Source of the DNA: Sphingomonas populi
GTDB taxonomy: Bacteria; Pseudomonadota; Alphaproteobacteria; Sphingomonadales; Sphingomonadaceae
Direction of reading: 5' to 3'
Assembly: GCF_004208535.1 (NCBI RefSeq)
Contig: NZ_SGIS01000018.1
Span: 1 to 64,000, forward strand
DNA length: 64,000 nt
Part shown: in pieces, positions 45,201-52,663 of the stretch
How positions within the stretch are numbered: the first letter of the stretch is position 1
Layout: the number at the start of each line of letters is the position of its first letter
Program-made: the position numbers and the translations under genes
The notes under the pieces: generated by a model
The model's input: the letters and a program-made list of their open reading frames with translations, nothing else
Databases searched by the model: none
Told to the model about the DNA's origin: nothing

Positions 45201-45313
45201 CGGGGATCGTCTGGCGCGGTGACGTACACCGATGGCGATGCCGCGACCGGCGTTGCCGCGACCAACGTGGTGGCGAGGAGCGGGGCGCGAAACGGGGTGA
45301 ACCAGCCGGACAT
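42248..45313 (-). CDS. Secreted pectate-lyase-3/GH55-like double beta-helix fused to a lactonase-like propeller
   Basis: A very large exported protein of 1021 residues. The signal peptide ends VAASPS at about residue 26. Two pectate-lyase-3-type helix modules follow, near residues 35-320 (GRSDDAAALQQAIDAAADKG, VPSGRYRISRTLYI) and 390-680 (LGAKGDNASDDTAAIQRAI, FPAGRYVVTDTLRL). Paired modules are the build of GH55 exo-beta-1,3-glucanases. Residues about 745-1020 form repeated SMP-30/gluconolactonase-like blades (GGAIDAQGKLYFVDHWKQRI, VTTDAQGRVYVANGQVFVY). ATG 45313 follows AAGGA. The gene lies downstream of a TBDR with a hairpin between. The propeller could bind sugar or hydrolyse a sugar lactone released nearby. 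Exact substrate unknown. Confidence 0.82.
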   Translation of the reverse strand: MSGWFTPFRAPLLATTLVAATPVAASPSVYVTAPDDPRAVTVAGARDGRSDDAAALQQAIDAAADKGGGGIVFVPSGRYRISRTLYIWPGVRVFGVGKTRPVIVLGDATPGFQQGVANMVIFAGARPGEAGIRASERLKAGRVPFPPPGSVPFNPDIADANPGTFYPALANVDFAIGAGNPAATAIRFHAAQHAYLAHIDFDLGSGLAGLYQVANQAEDLHFHGGRYGILTEKPSPAWQFTLLDSSFDGQREAAIREHEAGLTLVNVAFRNVPTAIDVDRGYGDWLWGKDVRFENVSNAAVIISNENNVYTQIGFENAVASATPTFARFRDSGKTVAGAGPTYRVSRFGYGLTLPGLGMTGHYDTVMQAAPLARLPAPPPPAIRALPATTAWANVHTLGAKGDNASDDTAAIQRAIDTHRTVYFPAGRYVVTDTLRLKPDTVLVALHPSLTQIILPDRTPAFQGVGIAKPLIESARGGDAIVSGLGLFTGGINPRATALLWQAGANSLVEDVKFQGGHGTDLADGSRFDPYNANHTGDADPAKRWDAQYPSLWVRGGGGTFANLWSPNTYAQAGMLVSDTDTPGHVYQMSIEHHARADFVLDHVANWEFLAPQTEEEAGESQDAVSFEIRHSHDLLIANLHAYRVTRSLKPAAAAVRLTDSQRIRFRNMHVNAESGLGTCDENGCATYLRASKFAYDNAIQDVTHGLEVREREFAALDVPADPVVPAPDGAFANIKVERLADGFFSAAGGAIDAQGKLYFVDHWKQRIYAWSRADGLVVVRDTPLDPVNLAVDRSGKLLVLSSDGRDGTVYSLDPAARDGAITVIPPTPATDHPGAATVLPVDYWVNGEFKDQLNPKTYTYPTLADMFVRDIGLAHPREYVSPDGSLTLPAYRTFQQGPSNFLGWRFSDALDSYGFTTARVGDQVFVTNASENKTYRGRVAAGGAVRDLTKVADRGGESVTTDAQGRVYVANGQVFVYAPDGKAIGRIDLPERPLQLLVGGAQGKTLFVLTHHALYGVALD

Positions 45314-45325
45314 GGCGCATCCTTG

Positions 45326-45356
45326 AAAAAAGATGTCCCGGCCAATCGACCGGGAC
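45326..45356 (-). terminator. Intrinsic terminator/attenuator inside the TBDR-hydrolase pair
   Basis: On the minus strand GTCCCGG-N8-CCGGGAC forms a 7-base-pair stem, and six T residues follow within four bases (A-run at 45326-45331 on the plus strand). The T-run sits directly before the AAGGA ribosome site of the double-helix gene. It would lower downstream expression relative to the TBDR. Confidence 0.65.
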
Positions 45357-45399
45357 GAGGGGGCGCCCGGCCACCGGCCGGGGCTAGGGGAGGACAATC

Positions 45400-48300
45400 C
45401 TAGAAATTGAAGCGCGCGCCAACCCGGAACAGCCGGCCGAGCGTATCGTACAGGCCCTGGTTGACGTCGATGCCGGTGTTGGTCTGCGGCGACGGCGCCG
45501 GATCATGATCGAGCAGATTGTCGACCTTGAAATAGACGTTGAGCTTCTGGGTGACGTTGAACGACCCGCCGAGATCGAGATAGAAAGCGCCGGGCATGGT
45601 GTTGTTGTCGATCGTCGGGTGTTGCGTGGTCGAGACCGGGCAGTTGCCGGCGCTGCACACGACATATTCGTTGTTGTAGGCGCCGTCGCTGAACCAGCGC
45701 TGCTGCACCGACAGGCTGAACCGGTCGGTCGTCCAGTTTTCGGTTGCGAGCAGCTTCCAGTGCGGCGTGTTGCCTGCGTTGACCCCGGCGCTCTGCGTCG
45801 GGATCGTGCCGGGCACGCCCGAATCGGTGATGAAGTTCTTCACGTTGGTGGCGAGGCCGCGCAGCTCGAATCGGCCGGGCAGGCCGACATCGCCGAGGTT
45901 GAACTGATAGCTCGCCTCGATGTCGAAACCGTCGGTGAAGATCGAGGCGAGGTTGAACGCCTGGAGGTTGACGTACGGCGGGGTGCCGGCACCGGGGTTG
46001 AGGTTGAACGCGCCGCACAGCGAGGTGATGTTGTTGAGATAGCAGAGGTCCACCTCCTGCTGCGCGTTGAGCGTCGAGATCACGCCGTTCACCTTGATCC
46101 GGTAATAATCGAACGACGCGCTGAACCCCGGCAGCCAGTGCGGCCGCGACAATACGATGCCCGCCGTGGTGTTGCGCGCGATTTCGGGCTTCAGGGCGGT
46201 GTTGCCGATCGCGTTCTGCAGGATGGTCAGCGTCGCGGGAACGCCGTTCGGGCGGTTGGGATCGGAATTGGAGAAATTGGGTATGGTGGTGGTGATCGGC
46301 GCGGCGAACAGCTCCGAAAGATTGGGCGCGCGCACGTCGCGCGAGGTGACCGCGCGCAGGCGGACGCCGTCGATCGGCGTGTCCCAGGTGCCGCCGATCT
46401 TCCACGTATAGACCGTGCCCGACGTGCTGTAATTGGTCACGCGGCCGGCGACGTTGAGGTTGGCGCTGCCGAGCGTCTCGGATTTGAGGAACGGCAGGTT
46501 CACTTCGAGGAAGCCTTCGGCAACGTGATAGCTGCCGCGCCCGGCGTGGTAATTGCCGGCGTACCAGTTGGTGCCGGCGGTGTTCAGCACCGGATCGGCC
46601 GGATAGGCGCTGGTGTACGGGGTCTCGGTCGAGATGCCGTCGCCGATGCCGTTGCCATACGGATCGCCGATGACATGGTAGAATTCGTTGCGATATTCGG
46701 CACCCGCCGCGACCGAGACCGGCCCGGCCCACAGGCTCAGCGGCGAACCGCTGAAGCTGAAGTTGAACGCGTCCTGAGTCTGGCGGGTGTGCTGGTACGG
46801 CCCGTTGCCCGGCTCGATATATTCCAGCGCGGCGGCGCTCGGCGCCGCGCCGCCGATGATGTTGATCGGCACGCAGCCGTTCGCGCGCGCGATCGGGTCC
46901 GCGCAGACGATCTGCCCGCCGAGGCTGATCGCCTGGATCGCGGCATTGTAGCGCGGCGTCAGCGTGATGTTCTTGACGTGGATGTCGGTGATGTTCTCGC
47001 CATGCTCGTAGGAGACGTCATAGTTCCAGCGCGTGCCGAACACCTGCAGCTTGCCCGCCGCCCCGCCGACGAAGCGATATTGCTTGCGCGTCGGATAGAC
47101 GGTGATGTTCTTCGGCAACTGGCCGTTGCTGCTCCCGAACTGGAAACTGGTGATGCCCGCAGTCCGACATGCATCCTGGATCGTGGTGGGCACGAACGGG
47201 TTCGAGCATTGTAGCGTCAGCCCGGATTTGGTCGCGCCGGGGTTGGGCTGGTTCATCGTATCGACCTGCGCGATGTTGACGGTCGCGTAGAGTTCGTTGT
47301 CGGGATCGATGTCGAAGCCGATCCGGCCGTAGCCGTTGTAGCGATCGAGCCGCGATTGCAGCGTCGTGCCGATGCCGACATTGCCCGACAGATCGCCGCC
47401 CTCGCAGAAGCCGCCTTGTGCGTAGCAGCCGGATACGAGGCCGAACGCCGGGTTACCCGGCAACGCTTTCGAGGGGACGCCGCCCGATCCATATTGGAAC
47501 TGGAACGGCTTGCCGTTGACGTCGAACGCTGTGCCCTGCAGCGGCCCGCCCGTGATCAGCCCGTATTTGGTATATTGATACGCCTGCGCATGGTCGCGTA
47601 CGAGATATTGCGGCGATCCGTCGGTCTTGATGTTGCGATTGAGGAAGGTGGTGGTGCGATACCAGTCGCGCCCGCCCGCGAGTTGCTCGCCGAACCCGCC
47701 GGCGGGAACGCCGTCCTCATGATCATATTCGCCGCTGACTTCGACATGCAGGCGATCGTTGAAGAAGGCGCGGCCCGCCGCCGCCTGGAACAGCACCTGC
47801 TTGTTGTCGCCATAGGTGGTGATGCCGCCCTGGAGATTGGCCTTGAACCCCTCGAAACGCTTGTCGGTGATGAAGTTGACGACACCGCCGACCGCGTCCG
47901 AGCCGTAAGATGCCGAGGCGCCGCCGGTCACCACGTCGACTCGCTTGATGAGCAATTGCGGGAACAGGCTGATGTCGGGCACGCCGGTCACGTTCGCGCC
48001 GACCACGCGCTGGCCGTCGAGCAGGGTGAGCGTGCGGATCGTGCCGAGACCGCGCAGCGAGAACGAGCTGAGGCCCTGCTGGCCGCTCGAGGTGCTGTTG
48101 GTGCCGGTGGTGACGCCGCTCGACCCTTGCAGCGAAGGCAATTGCGCGATGGTGGTGAAGACGTTGGGTTCGGCGTTGCGCGCGATGTCAGCGGCACCGA
48201 TCGTCTGGGTCGGGGTGGGGGCGGTAAAGCCGCCGGTGGTGATGCGCGATCCGGTGACGACGATGTCCTGCTCGGCCGCTTGGGGCGCGTCGGCGGGCAG

Positions 48301-48441
48301 GGTCGCCGGTGGCGCGGTCTGCGCGGCGGCGGGGCTGGCGATCGCCACCGCGATCAGCGAGGCGAGGCTCGCGGTGAGCAGCGTCGTGCGGGCGCGGCGG
48401 GGAAGGGCGTTGTGGTCGTCTTCCGAAATCGTGTTGGCCAT
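45400..48441 (-). CDS. TonB-dependent receptor of the carbohydrate locus
   Basis: A 1013-residue outer-membrane receptor. The signal peptide ends PAAAQ at about residue 41. DIVVTGSRI follows, then plug signatures LRGLGTIRTLTLLDGQRVVG and GGASASYGSDAVGGVVNFITD. The barrel ends in Phe (VGARFNF). ATG 48441 follows GTGAGGA. It is upstream of the double beta-helix hydrolase on the same strand and next to gluconokinase and a GntR regulator, so import of a glucan or sugar-acid oligomer is the simplest role. Confidence 0.9.
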   Translation of the reverse strand: MANTISEDDHNALPRRARTTLLTASLASLIAVAIASPAAAQTAPPATLPADAPQAAEQDIVVTGSRITTGGFTAPTPTQTIGAADIARNAEPNVFTTIAQLPSLQGSSGVTTGTNSTSSGQQGLSSFSLRGLGTIRTLTLLDGQRVVGANVTGVPDISLFPQLLIKRVDVVTGGASASYGSDAVGGVVNFITDKRFEGFKANLQGGITTYGDNKQVLFQAAAGRAFFNDRLHVEVSGEYDHEDGVPAGGFGEQLAGGRDWYRTTTFLNRNIKTDGSPQYLVRDHAQAYQYTKYGLITGGPLQGTAFDVNGKPFQFQYGSGGVPSKALPGNPAFGLVSGCYAQGGFCEGGDLSGNVGIGTTLQSRLDRYNGYGRIGFDIDPDNELYATVNIAQVDTMNQPNPGATKSGLTLQCSNPFVPTTIQDACRTAGITSFQFGSSNGQLPKNITVYPTRKQYRFVGGAAGKLQVFGTRWNYDVSYEHGENITDIHVKNITLTPRYNAAIQAISLGGQIVCADPIARANGCVPINIIGGAAPSAAALEYIEPGNGPYQHTRQTQDAFNFSFSGSPLSLWAGPVSVAAGAEYRNEFYHVIGDPYGNGIGDGISTETPYTSAYPADPVLNTAGTNWYAGNYHAGRGSYHVAEGFLEVNLPFLKSETLGSANLNVAGRVTNYSTSGTVYTWKIGGTWDTPIDGVRLRAVTSRDVRAPNLSELFAAPITTTIPNFSNSDPNRPNGVPATLTILQNAIGNTALKPEIARNTTAGIVLSRPHWLPGFSASFDYYRIKVNGVISTLNAQQEVDLCYLNNITSLCGAFNLNPGAGTPPYVNLQAFNLASIFTDGFDIEASYQFNLGDVGLPGRFELRGLATNVKNFITDSGVPGTIPTQSAGVNAGNTPHWKLLATENWTTDRFSLSVQQRWFSDGAYNNEYVVCSAGNCPVSTTQHPTIDNNTMPGAFYLDLGGSFNVTQKLNVYFKVDNLLDHDPAPSPQTNTGIDVNQGLYDTLGRLFRVGARFNF

Positions 48442-48481
48442 GATGATCCTCACCTGTTTTATTGTCGTTTCTTGAAAGCGT

Positions 48482-48744
48482 TCAGCCGGCGCGCACCGGC
48501 GCCGCGTAGAGTGCGTGGTGCGTCAGGATGAACAATGTGCTGCCGTCCTCGCCCCCGAAGACGAGTTGCAGCGGGCGTTCGGGCACATGGCATCGCTGCG
48601 GCCATCTGCGTCGATGGTAACGTTAACAGCGCGTGGCTCGGCTGGGCGCGTCGCGAAACGCGACGGCGGCGGCGCGGCCGCGAGAGCGGCTGGCGCGAGC
48701 AATCCGGTCGCTGCGGTCGCCAACAAGGCCGCTGTGTTCCGCAC
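48482..48744 (-). pseudogene. Deleted SMP-30/gluconolactonase-like gene, ends only
   Basis: A GTG at 48744 with GGGAGGA at good spacing begins a signal peptide (TAALLATAATGLLAPAALA). About 30 codons later the frame jumps, and the other frame reads PERPLQLVFGGEDGSTLFI, then LTHHALYAAPVRAG, ending at TGA 48484-48482. That segment is clearly homologous to the C-terminus of the protein at 42248-45313 (PERPLQLLVGGAQGKTLFV, LTHHALYGVALD). The centre of the gene is missing and the ends are out of frame. It is therefore the scar of a secreted lactonase-like gene lying between the TBDR and gluconokinase. Confidence 0.8.
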
Positions 48745-48948
48745 GGTGACGTCCTCCCGGCCAGCGCTTGTGCGCCTGGCCGATCGCTGGATACCGCGCC
48801 TGGTTTGCTGCGGCATCCGCGACCAAGGTCGTAGTTCCAGCGCGGGCGGCGCGGCGATACCTAGCGACTCGAAACCGCCCGGCGTCGGCGCCGTTCGGAT
48901 CGGGAACCGAATTTGGAGCGGTCAGTCAGTCACAGCGGGATCGCGCCG

Positions 48949-49485
48949 ATGGCGGTGATCGTCATGGGGGTCAGCGGCAGCGGCAAGTCGACGCTTGGCG
49001 CGCGGCTCGCCGAGGCGCTTGGCGCGGCCTTCATCGAGGGCGATGCGTTTCATGATGCGGCGGCGGTCGCCAAGATGCGTGCCGGCCACCCGCTCACCGA
49101 TGCCGATCGCTGGCCGTGGCTCGACCGGCTTGGTGTGGCGATCGGTGCGGAACTGCACGCGAACGGTCTGGCGGTCGCGGCCTGTTCGGCGCTCAGGCGC
49201 TGCTACCGCGACCGGCTCGCGCGCGCGATCGATGGCCCGACGCGGTTCATCCTGCTCGACGGCAGCGCCGACGATCTACGCGAGCGGGTCGCGCACCGCG
49301 CCGGCCATTATATGCCGAGCAGCTTGCTCGACAGCCAGTTGGCGACGCTGGAACCGCCGCTGCCCGACGAAGCGGCGACGACGCTGGATGCGAGCGCGCC
49401 GCCGGACGCGCTCTGCCATGCCGCGTTGGCGTGGCTCAGGTACGACGCCGATGCCGTGCGCTATACCGGGGAAGCGAGCCGATAA
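48949..49485 (+). CDS. gntK: Gluconokinase
   Basis: Phosphorylates gluconate to 6-phosphogluconate, the entry to the Entner-Doudoroff pathway. The 178-residue protein has the Walker A loop MGVSGSGKST at residues 6-15, EGDAFHDAAAVAKMRAGHPL, ADRWPWLDRL, ACSALRRCYRDRLR-like spacing, and GHYMPSSLLDSQLATLEPP, all typical of the GntK/thermoresistant type. ATG 48949 has GGGA about 8 bases upstream. It converges on the GntR gene with one base between the stops. The neighbouring lactonase scar and GntR regulator support a former gluconolactone-to-gluconate route. Confidence 0.92.
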   Translation: MAVIVMGVSGSGKSTLGARLAEALGAAFIEGDAFHDAAAVAKMRAGHPLTDADRWPWLDRLGVAIGAELHANGLAVAACSALRRCYRDRLARAIDGPTRFILLDGSADDLRERVAHRAGHYMPSSLLDSQLATLEPPLPDEAATTLDASAPPDALCHAALAWLRYDADAVRYTGEASR

Positions 49486-49486
49486 C

Positions 49487-50167
49487 CTAAGGCAGCAGCC
49501 GCTTCCGCCCTTCCGACAGATGCCAGCGCATCGCCAGCGCGGCGCCGTCGGCGTCCTGCGCGCGGATCGCGTCGACCAGCATCTCATGTTCGCGCAGCAT
49601 CGCGCCGATCACTTCGGGCGGGCGTGAGCGGGAGATGTCGACGCCGGCGCGCATGATCCGCTCGACATCGGCGAACAACGCTTCGAACGCGATCAGGAAG
49701 GCCGGGTTGGCGGTCGCCAGCACGATGCGGCGGTGCAACTCCATGTCCTCGTCATGCGCGGGCGCGCTCGACAGGAGCGCGGTGCGGAGCGCGTGCATCG
49801 CCGCGTCGATGCCGGCCATCTCCTCCGCCGATCGCCGCGTCGCGGCGAGGCGTGATGCTTCCGCTTCCAGCACGAAGCGCACTTCATAGGTGCCGAACGT
49901 CGCCGACATGTGATCCATCGGCATGAAGGCGATCAGCCGGTCGGACGGACGGCCCTTCACGAAGGAGCCGGCGCCGCGCCGCGCCTCGGTGATGCCGTCC
50001 GCCGCGAGCCGGACCAGCGCCTCGCGCACGATCGTTCGCGACATGCCGAACATCTCCGCCAGTCGGGCTTCGGAGGGCAGGCGATCGCCGACGTCCAGCG
50101 CATCGCCGTTGATGATCTCGACGATCCCGGCATAGGCCCGGTCGGCTAGGCGCCCTTCGCTCATCAT
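49487..50167 (-). CDS. FadR-subfamily GntR regulator (FCD domain)
   Basis: A 226-residue regulator. The GntR winged helix is LPSEARLAEMFGMSRTIVREALVRLAADG, shown in part as MSRTIVREALVRLAADGI. The FCD effector domain has EVRFVLEAEASRLAA, DMELHRRIVLATANP and MLREHEMLVDAIRAQDADGA, with the metal-binding Asp/His pattern of sugar-acid sensors. ATG 50167 follows GGAGAG. It probably senses gluconate or a related sugar acid and represses the neighbouring gntK/TBDR genes. Confidence 0.9.
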   Translation of the reverse strand: MMSEGRLADRAYAGIVEIINGDALDVGDRLPSEARLAEMFGMSRTIVREALVRLAADGITEARRGAGSFVKGRPSDRLIAFMPMDHMSATFGTYEVRFVLEAEASRLAATRRSAEEMAGIDAAMHALRTALLSSAPAHDEDMELHRRIVLATANPAFLIAFEALFADVERIMRAGVDISRSRPPEVIGAMLREHEMLVDAIRAQDADGAALAMRWHLSEGRKRLLP

Positions 50168-50452
50168 TGCTCTCCGCGCTGTCGCCTCCGGGTGGGCGAC
50201 TTGCTTTAGATTAAGGGATTGTCGGCCGGGATCAAACGTCGTTTAGGTGTGGCATCTGTACGACAGCATTTGGCCTCTGCGACATAAAAAATCACGCAAT
50301 ATCCGAATATCGGCAATGACGGCTTGAATCTGTCCAACCAATTCGCATAGCATCGCGGTGCGGAGACTCACCACGGGCACCGCGCGCATGGCGCTATCCG
50401 GCAGGCGAACGAGCTGCCGGGCAATGCCATAATGGGGAGAGGCTGTGTGAAG

Positions 50453-50725
50453 ATGATGAGGCAGCAACCACTGGCAACCGGCACCGCCCCGGCGACCGAT
50501 CCAGCGGCGCCGTTCGCCCGGCTCACGCCGACGCAGCGCAAGGTGCTGGGCGGGGTCTATAGCGGGCAGCTCAACAAGCAGATCGCGTTCGATCTCGGCA
50601 TCGCTGAGGCGACCGTGAAGGCCCACATGACCGCGTTGATGCGCAAGCTCGATGTGCGCAACCGCACCCAATTGGCGGTGACGGCGCAGGCGCTCGGCTG
50701 GAGCGAGAGCGCGCTGACGCACTGA
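50453..50725 (+). CDS. Stand-alone LuxR-type helix-turn-helix protein
   Basis: A 90-residue protein consisting of a short Ala/Pro-rich lead and a LuxR/NarL DNA-binding domain: LTPTQRKVLGGVYSGQLNKQ, then FDLGIAEATVKAHMTALMRK. The sequence is that of the C-terminal half of a response regulator. No receiver domain is upstream in any frame, and the 285 bases before it hold no other gene. ATG 50453 follows GGGGAGAGG; ATG 50432 is possible. It is either a true single-domain regulator or a response regulator that lost its receiver. Confidence 0.78.
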   Translation: MMRQQPLATGTAPATDPAAPFARLTPTQRKVLGGVYSGQLNKQIAFDLGIAEATVKAHMTALMRKLDVRNRTQLAVTAQALGWSESALTH

Positions 50726-50745
50726 TCTCGCGAGAGGTCTGAGGA

Positions 50746-50772
50746 CGGGCGGAACCGCTGCGGCCCCGCCCG
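50746..50772. terminator. Hairpin between convergent genes
   Basis: CGGGCGG pairs with CCGCCCG (50746-50752 with 50766-50772) between the LuxR-type gene and the DUF3597 gene. It could end both transcripts; the T-run is absent. Confidence 0.5.
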
Positions 50773-50779
50773 CATGAGG

Positions 50780-51187
50780 TCAGCCGCGCAGGCTGTCCGG
50801 CACGACGCCGCCGTTTTCGGCGAGCTTCGCCATCACCGCTTTGTGGAGTGCGATATTCTGCTCCGCGCTGCCGTCCGCGCCGGCATGGACGTTCAGTTCG
50901 TCCGCAAGTTGCTTGCGCGCGTCGAGGCTCGAATCGAGATCGAGCAGCTTGAGCAGATCGACGATCGACGACTGGTAGTTACCGCCGCCGTTCTTCATCG
51001 ACGCCATTTCCGAGAGCACCGCGCCGACATCGACCGCCTGTGCGGGCGCTGCCTGGGCGGCGGGGGCGGCGCTCGGCGCAGGCGCGGCGGCTGGTGTCTG
51101 GGCGGGGGCAGGCGCAGCGTTCGCCGCTGCCGGGGCTGCGCTCTTGTGACCGAAAATCTTGCCCATGATGCTGCCGAAGATGCTCAT
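50780..51187 (-). CDS. DUF3597 protein
   Basis: A 135-residue protein. It starts MSIFGSIMGKIFGHK, has a central Ala/Pro/Gln-rich linker of about 35 residues, and ends in a compact helical domain (VDVGAVLSEMASM, SIVDLLKLLDLDSSLDARKQ, LHKAVMAKLAENGG) matching DUF3597. Function is unknown. A near-consensus EcfG-type promoter lies 47 bases upstream on the minus strand, suggesting general-stress induction. Confidence 0.85.
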   Translation of the reverse strand: MSIFGSIMGKIFGHKSAAPAAANAAPAPAQTPAAAPAPSAAPAAQAAPAQAVDVGAVLSEMASMKNGGGNYQSSIVDLLKLLDLDSSLDARKQLADELNVHAGADGSAEQNIALHKAVMAKLAENGGVVPDSLRG

Positions 51188-51233
51188 GCGTGATGTTCCT
51201 CCATGTCGCCGCTAACCGGCTCCTGGACGATGG

Positions 51234-51258
51234 AACGAAAGGCGCCGTGCAAAGGTCC
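51234..51258 (-). promoter_or_regulatory. EcfG-type promoter for the DUF3597 gene
   Basis: Read on the minus strand: GGACC (51258-51254), 16 bases, CGTT (51237-51234). This is one base from the GGAAC-N16-CGTT general-stress consensus and is well placed for the DUF3597 start at 51187. Confidence 0.5.
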
Positions 51259-51274
51259 GTAACGATCGCCACAC

Positions 51275-51299
51275 GGAACACCCGCCGGGGCGAGCCGTT
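51275..51299 (+). promoter_or_regulatory. Consensus EcfG promoter for the DUF4142 gene
   Basis: GGAAC (51275-51279), 16 bases, CGTT (51296-51299) matches the alphaproteobacterial general-stress promoter exactly, 42 bases before the lipoprotein start. Confidence 0.7.
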
Positions 51300-51340
51300 G
51301 GGGAGACGCGCGCGCAGCGCGCTCAACAGGAGAGACTTGT

Positions 51341-51928
51341 ATGAAGATCAAGAGCTTGACGCTGCTTTCGGCAGCGACGCTCGCGCTGGCGGGCTGTGGC
51401 CAGAAGGCCGATACCACCAACGTCTCGACCAACACGACCACGGTTTCCGAAACCGATGTCGTCAACGGCACGGACACGATGAACGACACGGCGATGGCGC
51501 CGGCGGCGGGCCAGACCTTCGCGAACACTGCCGCGTCGAGCGACGCGTTCGAGATCGCCACGTCGAAGGCGGCGCTCGCCACCTCGACATCGGCATCGGT
51601 GAAAAAGTTCGCGCAGAAGATGATCGACGCGCACACCGAGTCGACCGCCAAGCTCAAGACCGTCACCGCCGGCCTCAGCCCGGCGATCACGCCCGATCCG
51701 GCGCTGACGGCGGACCAGCAGCAGAAGCTCGATGCGCTGACCAAGCTGACCGGCGCGGATTTCGACAAGGCGTATATCGACGCACAGACCGCCGGCCATC
51801 AGCAGACGCTTGACGCGCTGAAGGTCTATGCCACCGGCGGCGACGTGCCGGCGCTCAAGACCTTCGCGAGCGGGCTGGTGCCGACCGTGACCGCGCACCT
51901 CAACATGGCCAAGGGCCTGAAGGCGTAA
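51341..51928 (+). CDS. DUF4142 lipoprotein
   Basis: A 195-residue lipoprotein: signal peptide with lipobox LAGC (Cys19), then a Thr/Asn-rich tether and a helical DUF4142 domain (SSDAFEIATSKAALATSTS, VKKFAQKMIDAHTESTAKL, FDKAYIDAQTAGHQQTLDAL). DUF4142 is ferritin-like in predicted fold but its function is not established. A consensus EcfG promoter and a good AGGAGAG ribosome site precede it, so it is probably a general-stress envelope protein. Confidence 0.87.
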   Translation: MKIKSLTLLSAATLALAGCGQKADTTNVSTNTTTVSETDVVNGTDTMNDTAMAPAAGQTFANTAASSDAFEIATSKAALATSTSASVKKFAQKMIDAHTESTAKLKTVTAGLSPAITPDPALTADQQQKLDALTKLTGADFDKAYIDAQTAGHQQTLDALKVYATGGDVPALKTFASGLVPTVTAHLNMAKGLKA

Positions 51929-51934
51929 TCTCCG

Positions 51935-51968
51935 TGTCGCCTGCCTGCGTGGTCGCGGGCAGGCGACA
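51935..51968. terminator. Bidirectional 11-bp hairpin
   Basis: TGTCGCCTGCC pairs perfectly with GGCAGGCGACA around a 12-base loop, between the stops of the convergent DUF4142 and DUF3606 genes. Confidence 0.65.
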
Positions 51969-51976
51969 GCGGGCGA

Positions 51977-52438
51977 TCAATGGACGCTGGCGGCAGCGCG
52001 TTTGCTCGCCAGCGCGTTGGCGGCTTTCCGGTCGGAGCCAGCCTCGCGGATGATGGCCCGCGCGTCGGCCGCGCTGATCTTGTGCTTGCGCGCGAAATAC
52101 GTGACCTCATAGGGCTGGCCCGCCGCCACCCGGCGGCGATCCGCCGCACCGCGCTTGCGCGTGTCGTCGGCCTTGGCCCGCTTCGTTTTTGGGCTGGCTT
52201 TTGGGCTCGCTTTTGCGCTCGCCCTGCGACGGGCGAACACCACGCCGCCGATCGCCGCGACGGCGCTCACCCCGATCGCGGCACCGATGCCGATGACCGT
52301 GGTCGAAAGGCCGAGACCGGCGCTTTCGGTTTTATCCGTCGCGGCCGTGCGCGGCTCGGCGTCCGACACCGCGATCGGCGCGGGGTGGAGCGGGTAGGGC
52401 GAGGTGGCGGCTTGGGGGATCGGCGGCTGATGCGTCAT
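51977..52438 (-). CDS. Membrane-anchored DUF3606 protein
   Basis: A 153-residue protein. A Pro-rich N-terminus leads to one hydrophobic helix (TTVIGIGAAIGVSAVAAIGG) ending in ARRR. Next comes a Lys/Ser/Ala linker with a short repeat (AKASPKASPKTK), and then a DUF3606-like domain (AGQPYEVTYFARKHKISAAD, ARAIIREAGSDRKAANALA). The basic linker could contact DNA or phosphates. ATG 52438 follows AAGGGAG. Function unknown; neighbours suggest a stress role. Confidence 0.78.
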   Translation of the reverse strand: MTHQPPIPQAATSPYPLHPAPIAVSDAEPRTAATDKTESAGLGLSTTVIGIGAAIGVSAVAAIGGVVFARRRASAKASPKASPKTKRAKADDTRKRGAADRRRVAAGQPYEVTYFARKHKISAADARAIIREAGSDRKAANALASKRAAASVH

Positions 52439-52663
52439 GGCAAAACTCCCTTCATGGCGGCTGTTCAACACGTAACCCGCCATCATGGTTGCAGGGGGCG
52501 TTCGGCCTCATCTACGGGCGCATCTACCGACGCTGCCGCCGACAACGCTGTTGCGCATCGCTGGCAATGGCGCGATTGGAGCAAGGACGAGCCGCTACGA
52601 TGTTCCTGGACAGAGCGGTTCCCGGCTCGCCCCGCGCGAGCCGACAGTCATGGAGTATGCGAC

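Noticed and set aside
45505..47214. 569-codon plus-strand frame opposite the third large TBDR
   Set aside because: Antisense shadow; the receptor has plug and barrel signatures.
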